A stretch of DNA of 64,000 bases from the NCBI RefSeq assembly GCF_026004115.1, contig NZ_BPIM01000001.1, forward strand, positions 3,018,501-3,082,500, read 5' to 3'. This stretch comes from Meiothermus sp. GTDB taxonomy: Bacteria > Deinococcota > Deinococci > Deinococcales > Thermaceae. Under the pieces are notes generated by a model. The model was given only the letters and a program-made list of their open reading frames with translations. It had not been told where the DNA came from and searched no databases. Below are positions 9,590 through 18,159 of the stretch, in pieces (positions within the stretch are counted from its first letter, which is position 1; each line of letters opens with the position of its first letter). A program made the position numbers and the translations under genes.

Positions 9590-10021
9590 CTACCAGCTTT
9601 CCAGCTCCCGCCGTATGGCTCTTTTTTTGTCGTCGGCTTTCTTCTGATAGTCCCGCTTGCCCCGCGCCAGGGCCAAGAGCAACTTGGCCTTGCCCCGCTC
9701 GTTGAAGTAAATCTTTAGCGGTACCAGGGTCAGCCCTTTCTGCTCGGCCCGGGCTTTGAGCTTGTTGAGCTCGTGGCGCTTGAGCAACAGTTTGCGCAGG
9801 CGGCGAGGGTCGTGATTGGTGTAGCCGCCTTTCTCGTAGGGGGCAATATAAAGGTTTTCCAGAAAGAGCTCGCCATTTTGAAACCGGGCAAAGGTGCCGG
9901 TAAAGTCCACCTGGCCCGCCCGGATGGACTTGACCTCAGTGCCTTTGAGAACCAGGCCCGCCTCGAGGGTCTCCAGGATTTCATAATCGTGGCGTGCTTT
10001 GCGGTTCTCGAGTCCAGCCAT
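9590..10021 (-). CDS. smpB: SsrA-binding protein SmpB (trans-translation)
   Basis: SmpB of 143 residues, the partner of tmRNA in rescuing stalled ribosomes. It shows the family signatures NRKARHDYEILE at the N-terminus, the central beta-barrel with VKSIRAGQVDF and YIAPYEKGGYTNHDPRRLRKLLL, and the basic C-terminal tail GKRDYQKKADDKKRA. The start at 10021 is chosen because GGAG lies about eight bases upstream and the protein then begins MAGLENRKA; an ATG 12 bases further upstream has no ribosome binding site. No tmRNA gene is seen in the window. Confidence 0.95.
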   Translation of the reverse strand: MAGLENRKARHDYEILETLEAGLVLKGTEVKSIRAGQVDFTGTFARFQNGELFLENLYIAPYEKGGYTNHDPRRLRKLLLKRHELNKLKARAEQKGLTLVPLKIYFNERGKAKLLLALARGKRDYQKKADDKKRAIRRELESW

Positions 10022-10067
10022 AAGGCACTCCATTCTACGGCTTCAAAGAGTTCCCTGTGGAGGGAGC

Positions 10068-10139
10068 TTATACCGGATTCAAAAAGACGCTTTGCAACAC
10101 CAAAAACCCCAGAGGTTGTCTTTTTGAATCCTAGAGCAC
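10068..10139. repeat. Dispersed intergenic palindromic repeat, copy 1
   Basis: A 72-bp element running from TTATACCGG to CTAGAGCAC. Inside, GGATTCAAAAAGA and TCTTTTTGAATCC form a long inverted repeat around a variable centre. An inverted second copy lies at 22832-22905, with the same ends and the same arms. The element sits in the 329-base gap between smpB and the first ABC permease; the remainder of that gap (10140-10350) shows no further gene or motif apart from AGGGAG at 10331, a distant ribosome binding site. Confidence 0.75.
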
Positions 10140-10350
10140 TCCCTTTGCCGCCTTCCCCAGCGGGGGAGGCTCGGTGGGGGCATTACACCCAGTCAGGGCG
10201 CCTGCCTACGAGCATTATTTGCAAGGGTTCCCGCTACGACCCAGGTCTTTTGTGGCAGCTCATGCTTGCTTCTTCCTTCCGAGTAGCTTTGCCCTCGACC
10301 ACCTTACCCGTGATGCTGTCCTGACCTTTCAGGGAGTATATTCACCCTCG

Positions 10351-11568
10351 ATGGGCTTGCGTTTGAGTTTATATCTAGGTTTTCTGGTAAGCACTTTGCT
10401 GGTGCGCCTGCTCTGGGACCTGCGCTTTGCGCCCTCCTGGCTCTACGCAGCGCTGGCCTTGCTGGTAGTGGGGTTGGGCCTCTGGATCATGCGGGGCTCG
10501 CCAGCCCTGGTATGGGCTGGAGGGCTGGTTACGCTTGCGGGTCTGGGGGTAGGTTACTTCAATGCAGTGGCATCCCTCATCGCATTAGCCGGGCTTTTCA
10601 TCAGTTATCACGGCTGGCGCAACCACCTGAGCGAGAAAGATCAGGCAGCTTTTTGGGGCTGGGTATTTGTCTGGCCCGCGCTGGCTCTTCTCCTGTTCTG
10701 GCAGGTCTTGCCCGCCTTTTACGCGGTCTGGCTTTCCTTGCTGGACAGGTTCAACTTTCTAGGACCCAGCCGATTCGCAGGGCTGGGCAACTACGAAATT
10801 CTGCTGCGTGACCCGCTTTTCTGGAAGGCCATGGGCAATACTTTCTGGTTTGTGGCTTTCACCGTACCCATAGGTATAGGATTGGCGGCCTTGATAGCTA
10901 TTTTGCTCAACGAGCGGGTGCGATTTCAGGGGCTTTTTCGCACCCTGTACTTTTTGCCCTACATCACGGCCCTCACCGCAGCCGCGGCAGTCTGGGACTG
11001 GATCTACAACCCCGAGTTTGGCTTTCTGAACTACCTGCTGGGTACCCAGGGCCTGGACTGGCTCAACCGGCCCGAGGGCATTTTTAGCTTGCTGCTGGCA
11101 CCTTTGGGCCTGCCGTTGCAGGGCTTTTTTGCCGGGCCCAGCCTGGCTTTTGTGGCCATCATGGTCATGACCATCTGGCACTTTTTGGGCTACCAGATTG
11201 TGGTGCTGCTGGCTGGGTTACAAAACATTCCTCGGGAGTACTACGAGGCTGCCGAGCTAGACGGGGCTTCCTGGTGGCAACAGCAGTGGTTAATCACCTG
11301 GCCCTTGCTCTCCCCTGCAACGTTTTTCCTCTTTACCCTGGGCCTGATTGGCGCGTTTCAGGTCTTTACCCAGGTCTTAATCCTCACCCCCACCGGCGGG
11401 GTGTTGCAAGATACCCTGACGGTCACGCTTTATCTGTACAACAAGGGTTTTCGGGACTCCGACTTTTCGTATGCTTCGGCCATTGCGGTGGTGGTTTTTG
11501 GCGTGATTCTGATCCTGACCCTGATCCAGCAGCGGGTGCTGGAAAGGCGGGTGAACTATGAGGCGTAG
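10351..11568 (+). CDS. Sugar ABC transporter permease, MalF/UgpA type
   Basis: Inner-membrane permease of 405 residues. The C-terminal 300 residues match the binding-protein-dependent transport family with about six transmembrane helices and the EAA loop YYEAAELDGASWWQQQWLIT that contacts the ATPase. In front lies an extra hydrophobic region of about 110 residues with four more predicted helices, like the N-terminal extension of MalF. The ATG at 10351 is chosen because everything before it lacks membrane character. The stop overlaps the start of the partner permease by 11 bases. No binding protein or ATPase gene lies alongside, so both must come from elsewhere in the genome. Confidence 0.85.
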   Translation: MGLRLSLYLGFLVSTLLVRLLWDLRFAPSWLYAALALLVVGLGLWIMRGSPALVWAGGLVTLAGLGVGYFNAVASLIALAGLFISYHGWRNHLSEKDQAAFWGWVFVWPALALLLFWQVLPAFYAVWLSLLDRFNFLGPSRFAGLGNYEILLRDPLFWKAMGNTFWFVAFTVPIGIGLAALIAILLNERVRFQGLFRTLYFLPYITALTAAAAVWDWIYNPEFGFLNYLLGTQGLDWLNRPEGIFSLLLAPLGLPLQGFFAGPSLAFVAIMVMTIWHFLGYQIVVLLAGLQNIPREYYEAAELDGASWWQQQWLITWPLLSPATFFLFTLGLIGAFQVFTQVLILTPTGGVLQDTLTVTLYLYNKGFRDSDFSYASAIAVVVFGVILILTLIQQRVLERRVNYEA

Positions 11569-12769
11569 CTCCCCCCTGGGCCGGTTTTTTATCTACCTGG
11601 TGCTAACTGCGGGGGCTGTGGTGATGGCGTTTCCTTTTTACTGGATGCTGGCCACCAGCCTCAAGAGTCCTCAAGAGGCCCAGCAAGCCCGGCCTATCTG
11701 GATTCCCGAGCGGCTCAAAGTGTCCAACTGGCGAGTGGCCTGGAGCCTGGGTGCAGAGGCAGGCTCGAGCTGGTGGGGTGGTTTTGGCCCCCAGCAAAGC
11801 GTAACCCTGAAGCTCTATGCCCCCCCAGGCCCCGCGCCCCAGGTCATGGTTCCCTCACCCCCCGGGGCATTCTCCGACCCGCGCTCCGAGCAAACCGAGA
11901 TAGAAGTTGCCTATCAAATAGACCACTGGGCCATTCGTTTCACCAATCGGAGCAGCGAGCACTTTCGCACCCTTCCGGCAGTCATCCTGATTTCTAAGGA
12001 ATACCCCAGCTACACCCCCGAACTACCCCCGGACGCCATCCGCAGCAGTGGCGATGATTGGAGGCTCGAGTATGTCAATGTGGCCCCAGGGCTTTTGGGC
12101 TACATCTTCCACAACTACCTCGAGGCCTGGTACGCTGCCCCCTTCGCCCGGTATTTTTTCAACAGCTTTTTCACCGCAGGTTTACAGGTACTGGGTGGGT
12201 TGTTTTTAGCGGTGCTGGCAGCCTTTGCCCTGGCCCGGATTCCTTTTCCAGGCAAGTCGTGGGTGTTTGGCCTGGTTCTGGCTACCCTGATGATCCCCGG
12301 CGAGGTACTGCTAATCCCCAACTATGTGCTGCTGGCGCGGCTCGAGTGGATTGACACCTATTACGCTTTAGTTGTGCCCTGGTTGGCCTCGGTCTTTGGC
12401 ATCTTCTTGTTGCGCCAGTTCTATCTCTCTCTGCCCCAGGACTTGTTCGATGCTGCCCGTATAGACGGGGCCAGCTACTGGACGCAGATATTACACATTG
12501 CGCTGCCCCTTTCGATTCCAGGGCTGATCACCTATGGCATCTTCACCTTCCTGGGGGCCTACAACGCCCTGCTCTGGCCGCTCATCGTGACCAACAGCCC
12601 GGAGATGCGCACCGTTCAGCTGGGCTTGCAGGTGTTCATCGGCGAGGCCGGCAGCGACTACGGCGCACTCATGGCAGCATCTACCGTTTCAATTTTGCCT
12701 ATCATCCTGGGCTATTTTATTGCTCAGAAGCAGTTTATTCAGGGTGTGGCACGCAGTGGTATCAAGTAA
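11558..12769 (+). CDS. Sugar ABC transporter permease, MalG type, with extracytoplasmic insert
   Basis: Permease of 403 residues forming the heterodimer partner of the preceding protein. One transmembrane helix at residues about 10-32 is followed by a soluble insert of roughly 150 residues (about 50-190, beta-rich, Pro-rich) before the remaining five helices; ordinary MalG-type permeases have a much shorter loop. The EAA loop reads DLFDAARIDGASYWTQI. The insert is probably extracytoplasmic and may help dock the binding protein (inference). The gene overlaps the upstream permease, so the two are coexpressed. Confidence 0.85.
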   Translation: MRRSSPLGRFFIYLVLTAGAVVMAFPFYWMLATSLKSPQEAQQARPIWIPERLKVSNWRVAWSLGAEAGSSWWGGFGPQQSVTLKLYAPPGPAPQVMVPSPPGAFSDPRSEQTEIEVAYQIDHWAIRFTNRSSEHFRTLPAVILISKEYPSYTPELPPDAIRSSGDDWRLEYVNVAPGLLGYIFHNYLEAWYAAPFARYFFNSFFTAGLQVLGGLFLAVLAAFALARIPFPGKSWVFGLVLATLMIPGEVLLIPNYVLLARLEWIDTYYALVVPWLASVFGIFLLRQFYLSLPQDLFDAARIDGASYWTQILHIALPLSIPGLITYGIFTFLGAYNALLWPLIVTNSPEMRTVQLGLQVFIGEAGSDYGALMAASTVSILPIILGYFIAQKQFIQGVARSGIK

Positions 12770-12791
12770 AGGAGATTTGCTAGTGAGAATA

Positions 12792-12815
12792 TTCACGATA
12801 CAATATATTCGTGAA
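12792..12815. promoter_or_regulatory. Inverted-repeat motif TTCACGA-N10-TCGTGAA, copy 1
   Basis: A perfect 7-bp dyad with a 10-base spacer, flanked by AT-rich sequence. The same arms with the same spacing occur at 23716-23739. This copy lies between the end of the permease gene and the end of pdxT, which converge. It has neither the GC-rich stem nor the T-run of an intrinsic terminator. It may be a protein-binding site; the protein is unknown. Confidence 0.45.
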
Positions 12816-12846
12816 AATATTATGCAATTGTTTGCAAGCACAGCCC

Positions 12847-13434
12847 CTATTTGGCTACCAGTACATTTAAAGATAGCTGCAGGAAAAGCTGATGGACTCG
12901 AGTATCTTCGCTCAGCTCGGGATGAAATGTACCGGCCAGTAACTTACCGGACTGCACCAGTACAGCTTCATTCTGATGTTTGGCCAGCACCCTCACATCA
13001 TCGCCAACTTTTAGGATGCGCGGCGCCCGAATAAAAAAAGCATGAAAGGGCCGGTCAAGACCCAGAATCTCTAAGTCTTCCTCAAAGCTATCGACCTGAC
13101 GCCCATAGGCATTGCGCTGCACGGCGATGTTCAGGATACCCAGACGGGGCTGATCGGGAAACTCCGGTATCTCCCTGGCTAACCAGATGGCGCCCGCGCA
13201 GGTTCCCCAGACCGCGAGCGAACCCTCCTGGACACGCTCTCGCACCGCGCCCTCGAGGCCATACTCCCGCGCCAGCATACCGATTGTGGTGGACTCCCCC
13301 CCAGGCACAATTAAGCCGGCCAGGCCTTCCAGGTCCCTGGGAAGTCGCACCTCAACCGCCTCGACCCCCAGTTCTTTCAGCATCTGTTTGTGTTCACGAA
13401 AATCACCTTGAATCGCCATCACACCGATTTTCAC
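12847..13434 (-). CDS. pdxT: Pyridoxal 5'-phosphate synthase glutaminase subunit PdxT
   Basis: Glutaminase of 195 residues that supplies ammonia to PdxS for pyridoxal phosphate synthesis. Visible class I amidotransferase features are PGGESTTIG, the nucleophile Cys in VWGTCAGAIWLA, and the His-Glu pair in GTFHPELSED. The GTG at 13434 (giving MKIGVMAIQGDFREH) is chosen because it matches the normal family N-terminus; longer frames run into the upstream terminator. It is on the same strand as pdxS but 865 bases away, with another gene, a terminator and a repeat between them, so it probably has its own promoter. Confidence 0.93.
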   Translation of the reverse strand: MKIGVMAIQGDFREHKQMLKELGVEAVEVRLPRDLEGLAGLIVPGGESTTIGMLAREYGLEGAVRERVQEGSLAVWGTCAGAIWLAREIPEFPDQPRLGILNIAVQRNAYGRQVDSFEEDLEILGLDRPFHAFFIRAPRILKVGDDVRVLAKHQNEAVLVQSGKLLAGTFHPELSEDTRVHQLFLQLSLNVLVAK

Positions 13435-13469
13435 ATCCCCAATCCTATAGCAAGCTGCACGATTCGCCC

Positions 13470-13499
13470 AAAAAGAAAAAGGCCAGGTCAAGCCTGGCC
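13470..13499 (-). terminator. Rho-independent terminator after the small membrane protein gene
   Basis: On the minus strand a perfect 7-bp stem GGCCAGG/CCTGGCC with a five-base loop is followed by TTTTTCTTTTT. It lies nine bases past the stop of the gene at 13508-13864 and just before pdxT, so it separates their transcripts. Confidence 0.9.
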
Positions 13500-13507
13500 C
13501 TGTAAAT

Positions 13508-13864
13508 CTAGGCAGGAAATGTTATCAGGTTGACAGTGGGGCCGTGGCGGCTCTCTTCAGCCTCTGCCTTCAGGAGCTGCTTTTCGTGCTCCTCCCCCAG
13601 GGCTTTCAGCAGGCGCCCTCGAGACACAAATTGGCCCGCCAGCATGTAGTAGAAGCCTTGCTGGCCCAAGACCACCACATAGCGCACCCCAAGATGATTG
13701 CGCACAAAGGTGTTGTGCTTCAGAGCGAATCGATACATCCTGTCCAGCGCTAGCAACTCTCGTTCCTGACGGCGGCGCTTCAAAACTGGCATTAGCCAGG
13801 TAGGAATCAACACGATCAGGGCCGTGACAGCAAAGAAAACCATGCCAAAGGTTTCTGCTTTCAT
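13508..13864 (-). CDS. Small membrane-anchored protein, paralogue of the protein at 2310-2657
   Basis: About 118 residues with an N-terminal transmembrane helix (about residues 5-25) and a basic region carrying KHNTFVRNHLGVRYVVV and YYMLAGQFVSRGRLLKALGE. These align with HNTLVRYYNG and YMYAGQLVTRAQLVQFLGNE of the protein encoded at 2310-2657. No known family was recognised. The ATG at 13864 is taken as start; one 18 bases upstream is possible. TATAGT lies nine bases before the chosen ATG with no ribosome binding site. A strong terminator follows the gene. Its place between pdxS and pdxT looks like a later insertion rather than a functional link to PLP synthesis. Confidence 0.65.
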   Translation of the reverse strand: MKAETFGMVFFAVTALIVLIPTWLMPVLKRRRQERELLALDRMYRFALKHNTFVRNHLGVRYVVVLGQQGFYYMLAGQFVSRGRLLKALGEEHEKQLLKAEAEESRHGPTVNLITFPA

Positions 13865-14298
13865 AGCGTTACAACTATACACTAATACGTTACGTTATTT
13901 GTAACATAGTCGTAACATGAACCCAGTACAAAATACCCTCTAACCTGTGGAGCTACGTACAACAACGTTAGGAATTTGCTCTACCCGAAAAGGAGAGCCC
14001 ACAAGCTGCGCCGCTTTAAAGACCGGCCACTTCTTTCACCGAGACCGTCACCACAAAAATCTAACGTGGGCGCACTTAGAGGGAGTGCATCTTGTCGGAG
14101 CGTAGAGCGCTCTTCACAAAAATCGAGCCTCTCATGATTAGAAGTCCTTTGTCCCAGACAGAACAGTTACCGCCCGGAAACTCAAAACCCAAGCACTCGT
14201 AGGCCGAGCCCGGCCCAGGCTTGGGTGCGTAACATGCGTCTGGGCGCAGGCGCATCCTCGTTTTCGCGGGCGCCAACGCCTGTGGAGGGCACGATAAT
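13865..14298. other. 434-base gap between pdxS and the small membrane protein gene
   Basis: This gap holds the promoter region of the small membrane protein (13865-13920), one copy of a 122-bp dispersed repeat (13957-14078), and about 200 bases (14079-14298) in which I see no gene, terminator or repeat. Confidence 0.6.
13957..14078 (+). repeat. Dispersed 122-bp repeat, copy A
   Basis: This stretch matches the reverse complement of 36657-36777 at all but about five positions. It starts with GTACAACAACGTTAGGAA and ends with GTGGGCGCACTTA. Both copies are in intergenic DNA next to hydrophobic-protein genes. No long inverted repeat at the ends was seen and no protein is encoded convincingly. It may be a non-autonomous mobile sequence or a conserved regulatory or RNA element. 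Confidence 0.8.
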
Positions 14299-15180
14299 CT
14301 ACCAGCCGCGCTTGGCCAGTTTTTCTTCTTCAGACAGGAAATCCAGGTTGATGCCCACCATCGCCTCACCCAGATCTTCAGATACCTCGGCCAGGACTTC
14401 GGGGTTGTTGTAGTGCGTCACCGCCCGCACAATGGCCTTGGCCCGCTTGCGGGGGTCACCCGACTTGAAAATACCCGAGCCCACAAACACCCCGTCCATG
14501 CCCAGTTGCATCATCAAAGCGGCGTCGGCTGGAGTGGCCACACCGCCCGCCGCAAAGTTCACCACCGGCAGCTTGCCGTTTTCGTGAACCCAGAGCACCA
14601 GCTCGTAGGGGGCGCCGTGGTTTTTGGCATAGGTCATGAGCTCTTCGCGGGGCAGGGCCTGAATCTGCCGGATTGCCCCCATCACGCTACGGGCATGTCG
14701 GACAGCCTCCACCACATTGCCGGTGCCAGCCTCGCCCTTGGTGCGAATCATAGCCGCCCCTTCCCCAATCCGCCGCAGGGCCTCGCCAATATCGGTGGCG
14801 CCGCATACAAAAGGCACCTGGAAGGCGTGTTTGTCGATGTGGAACGACTCGTCTGCCGGGGTCAGTACCTCGGACTCGTCGATGAAGTCTACCCCGAGTG
14901 CCTGGAGAATCTGGGCTTCCACGGTGTGCCCAATACGGCACTTGGCCATCACCGGAATCGAGACCGCTCCGATGATCTCCTTGATCAGCTTGGGATCGGA
15001 CATGCGGGCCACGCCCCCCTGCGCGCGTATGTCGGCCGGCACGCGCTCGAGAGCCATAACGGCTACCGCTCCAGCCTCCTGGGCAATTTCGGCTTGCTGG
15101 GCATTGACCACATCCATGATCACGCCGCCCTTGAACATTTCAGCGAATCCGGTTTTGACCCGCAAAGTTCCTTTTTCCAT
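14299..15180 (-). CDS. pdxS: Pyridoxal 5'-phosphate synthase subunit PdxS
   Basis: Synthase subunit of 293 residues that builds pyridoxal 5'-phosphate from ribose 5-phosphate, glyceraldehyde 3-phosphate and ammonia; twelve copies form a (beta/alpha)8-barrel double ring with PdxT. Family motifs are [31 protein letters not shown], the lysine in VMAKCRIGH, and [19 protein letters not shown]. The ATG at 15180 is chosen because GGAGGGAG lies just upstream. The protein is full length. Confidence 0.96.
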   Translation of the reverse strand: MEKGTLRVKTGFAEMFKGGVIMDVVNAQQAEIAQEAGAVAVMALERVPADIRAQGGVARMSDPKLIKEIIGAVSIPVMAKCRIGHTVEAQILQALGVDFIDESEVLTPADESFHIDKHAFQVPFVCGATDIGEALRRIGEGAAMIRTKGEAGTGNVVEAVRHARSVMGAIRQIQALPREELMTYAKNHGAPYELVLWVHENGKLPVVNFAAGGVATPADAALMMQLGMDGVFVGSGIFKSGDPRKRAKAIVRAVTHYNNPEVLAEVSEDLGEAMVGINLDFLSEEEKLAKRGW

Positions 15181-15451
15181 AACTCCCTCCAGCAACGTAG
15201 CATAAGGCTTTTTCGTTCAGTCTCCTAGGGGTTTGGCTTACAGCCCACAACGCATAGAGACCAATCCTGGATCTGGCTACCTTCGCCAAAAACATGCAAT
15301 CTGGAAAGAAGCAGCAAATATGCATTGCCAGTGTGCTGCGCTTTCTTCACCACGCAGCGGGATGGCAAGATTGTTCGTCTGGTTCACAAAGGGGAATTGT
15401 ATTCTTCCTGAAAAACCGCAAAGCGGATCCTGAGCCGCCTGGAACAAAAGC

Positions 15452-16663
15452 TCAAGGCAGATAGGCCATGGGGTTACGAGCTGCACCGCCGACCCGCACT
15501 TCGAAGTGGAGGTGGGGGCCGGTGCTCCAGCCCGTCGAGCCCACGTAGCCAATCAAATCGCCCCGAGCGACCCACTGGCCCGGACGCACTGCAATGCGCG
15601 ACATGTGGCCGTAAAGGGTCTCCTGAGCCCCACCGTGGTCGAGGATGACATGCAAACCATAGCCGAAGCGGCTCCAGCCAGCCGTATCGACCTGGCCTGC
15701 CCTGGCTGCATAGATAGGGGTACCGGTCGGTGCAGCCAGGTCTATGCCGGTGTGGAAGCGCTGGAACACCCCCCTGCGGCCATAGTAGGTGGTGATGGTG
15801 AAGTTCGTCATCGGCCAGCGGTACCCGGCTGCCGCTACTACGGCATTGGCCCGGCGCAGGCGGGGCTGGCTCTGGACTTGCTGCTGGCGTGCGCGGGCCT
15901 GTTGCTCGAGGCGCCGTTGCTCTTGTTGCTGCTTGCGGCGGGCTTCCTCCCGCTGGCGACGTTCTTCGGCCAGTCGGCGCTCTTCTTCTTCGCGGGCTTT
16001 GCGCTCCGCTTCGCGGATTTGCAGCAATCGGTCGTAGGTGGTCTTGGCCTGTATACCGGGCAGCAGTACCAGATCCCCTGCTTGCACATCGGTGGGCGAG
16101 TTCAGCGCATTGGCCTTGGCTACTTGGGCAACCGAAAGCCCAAAGCGGCTGGCCAGATCCTGGATGGTCTCGCCTGGCTTGAGGCGGACCAGCAGGCCGG
16201 GCTCCCCGGTGGGGATGTAAAGGGTGGAGCCGACCTCGAGGCGATCCAGGCTGGGCAGGCCCGGATTGGCCGAAACCAGACCCAACACCGTCAAATCGAA
16301 GCGATTGGCCACCGACTGCACCGTATCGCCCCGGCGTACGATATAGGTGCGAACACCCGGCGGCAAGCGACTTTCATCGCTGGCCTCTTCGACCAGGGGG
16401 ATGCGCAGCACCTGTCCGGGACGCAAGGCAACACCCTCCAGGCCGCTGCTATACATGATGGCTCTGGCGTCTACCCGGTATCGACGCGCAATCTGGCTCA
16501 GGGTATCGCCGGGCTGAACGGTGTACAGAACCCAACCCTTGCGGGCGGGTGAGTCTACTGCAATTTCGGTTCCTGGCAGGCTGGCCTTGGCTAGGCCTAT
16601 CGGTAAACCGAGTACACCTGTCGCCAGCACACTGCTCAAGAGTTCGGTTATGGCCAAAGTCAA
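15452..16663 (-). CDS. LysM and M23-peptidase cell-wall protein (NlpD/EnvC-like)
   Basis: Secreted murein protein of 403 residues. After a signal-like N-terminus come three LysM peptidoglycan-binding modules (about residues 47-91, 105-150, 160-205), then a Glu/Arg/Gln-rich coiled coil (about 213-265), then a C-terminal M23 domain. The zinc ligands appear intact in HTGIDLAAPTGTPIYAA and GPHLHFEVR, so it may be an active endopeptidase; the coiled coil also resembles EnvC/NlpD proteins, which activate amidases. A role with the amidase/GerMN pair at 7.7-9.5 kb is possible but not shown. No linked genes. Confidence 0.88.
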   Translation of the reverse strand: MTLAITELLSSVLATGVLGLPIGLAKASLPGTEIAVDSPARKGWVLYTVQPGDTLSQIARRYRVDARAIMYSSGLEGVALRPGQVLRIPLVEEASDESRLPPGVRTYIVRRGDTVQSVANRFDLTVLGLVSANPGLPSLDRLEVGSTLYIPTGEPGLLVRLKPGETIQDLASRFGLSVAQVAKANALNSPTDVQAGDLVLLPGIQAKTTYDRLLQIREAERKAREEEERRLAEERRQREEARRKQQQEQRRLEQQARARQQQVQSQPRLRRANAVVAAAGYRWPMTNFTITTYYGRRGVFQRFHTGIDLAAPTGTPIYAARAGQVDTAGWSRFGYGLHVILDHGGAQETLYGHMSRIAVRPGQWVARGDLIGYVGSTGWSTGPHLHFEVRVGGAARNPMAYLP

Positions 16664-16775
16664 CCTCCAAAGCTACCCAGGAGCTGCCCCAAGAGGGCCC
16701 CTGGTTGGAACGACAGGATATATGGGTCTGCTATCCGTAAACCCTGTGTTCCCATTACTTCCGCAGGGAGTATAC

Positions 16776-18122
16776 CTATTTTCCCCCCAAAGTTGCAAGG
16801 AACTCCTTGTTGGTCTTGGTACGAGACAGTCGTCCCAACAACATTTCCATGGCTTCAGCCGGATCCATATCGGCCAACACCTTGCGCAACAGCCACATTT
16901 TCTGTATGACATCCTCGCCTAAAAGCAACTCCTCGCGCCGGGTGCCCGACTTGAGGATGTCAATGGCCGGGAAGATGCGGCGTTCTTCCAGGCGACGGGA
17001 AAGGTGCAGTTCCATATTGCCCGTGCCCTTGAACTCCTCAAAAATCACATCGTCCATGCGGCTGCCGGTTTCGACCAGGGCTGTAGCCAGGATGGTCAGC
17101 GACCCGCCACCCCGAATATTGCGGGCCGCCCCCAAAAAGCGCTTGGGGAAGTGCAGCGCCGCCGAGTCCAACCCACCCGACAAGGTGCGCCCGGTAGGGG
17201 GGGTGACCAGGTTATTGGCCCGGGCCAGACGGGTGATGGAATCCAGCAAGATCAGTACGTGGCCCCCTTCTTCGACGATCCGGCGGCTGCGCTCATGCAC
17301 GAATTCGGCTACCCGGATGTGGTTTTGCGGGGGTTCATCGAAGGTCGAGGCAATCACATCGGCCCCTTCCACCGACTCGCGAAAATCGGTAACCTCCTCG
17401 GGTCGTTCATCGATCAGCAAAACGATCACCTTGATATCGGGTTCGTTCCGCAAGACGGCCCGGGCCACCTTCTTCAAGAGGGTGGTTTTACCGGCTTTAG
17501 GCGGGGCCACAATCAAACCGCGCTGGCCACGCCCAATGGGAGCCAGCAGATCTATAACTCGGTTGGAAGACTCCTCGCCGGTAGTCTCGAGGATGATCTG
17601 GCGGTCGGGGAACTGCGGGATCAGGTCGTCAAACTTGGGGCGCCTGGCAGCGGCCTCGGGGTCGAGGTTGTTAACCGCTTCCACCTTCATGAGGGTGCCG
17701 TAGCGCTCATTTTCACGTGCTGGACGGGCCTTACCCACGATATAGTCGCCCGTACGAAGCTGATATTGCTTAATCAGGCCCGCTGAGACAATTACCGTGC
17801 GGGATTCCATGGTGTAGAGGCTTTCCTGTAAGAAGCCATAGCCATCCTGGCTGATTTCCAGATAGCCTTTGGCAATGGCCAGGCCCTCCTCGGTGGCCTC
17901 CTGCGATAGCAAGAGCATCACCAGCTCATCTTTGGAGAGCTTTTTGTAGTTGGGAATGCCTGCCTCAGCGGCCAGCAGGTGCAGCTCGGGCAGGATGCGG
18001 CTCGAGAGTTCCTGGTAGCTGAGGGGTACCTGGCTCTCGGCCTTGCGGCGGATTTTCTTGCCGGTGCGGGTCACGGTGACCTGGGCTTCGGCGTTGGGAT
18101 CGGCTGTGGTTGTTTTTGGCAT
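16776..18122 (-). CDS. rho: Transcription termination factor Rho
   Basis: RNA-dependent helicase of 448 residues that ends transcription at Rho-dependent sites. The N-terminal Rho-N helical region (about 35-75) and cold-shock-like RNA-binding domain with DGYGFLQ and GDYIVGKARP are followed by the RecA-like ATPase: Walker A APPKAGKTTLL, Walker B HVLILLDSITRLAR, and the Q-loop/R-loop region with TPPTGRTLSGG and GGSLTILATALVETGSRMD. The N-terminus has a basic tail of about 30 residues. It follows the aldolase gene by 37 bases on the same strand and may share its transcript. Confidence 0.96.
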   Translation of the reverse strand: MPKTTTADPNAEAQVTVTRTGKKIRRKAESQVPLSYQELSSRILPELHLLAAEAGIPNYKKLSKDELVMLLLSQEATEEGLAIAKGYLEISQDGYGFLQESLYTMESRTVIVSAGLIKQYQLRTGDYIVGKARPARENERYGTLMKVEAVNNLDPEAAARRPKFDDLIPQFPDRQIILETTGEESSNRVIDLLAPIGRGQRGLIVAPPKAGKTTLLKKVARAVLRNEPDIKVIVLLIDERPEEVTDFRESVEGADVIASTFDEPPQNHIRVAEFVHERSRRIVEEGGHVLILLDSITRLARANNLVTPPTGRTLSGGLDSAALHFPKRFLGAARNIRGGGSLTILATALVETGSRMDDVIFEEFKGTGNMELHLSRRLEERRIFPAIDILKSGTRREELLLGEDVIQKMWLLRKVLADMDPAEAMEMLLGRLSRTKTNKEFLATLGGK

Positions 18123-18159
18123 TGCACTGACTCCAGTTCTAAAAAAAGGCTTATTGGTG

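Noticed and set aside
12792-12815. Rho-independent terminator for the permease or pdxT gene
   Set aside because: The arms are short and AT-rich with a 10-base loop and no T-run on the expected side.
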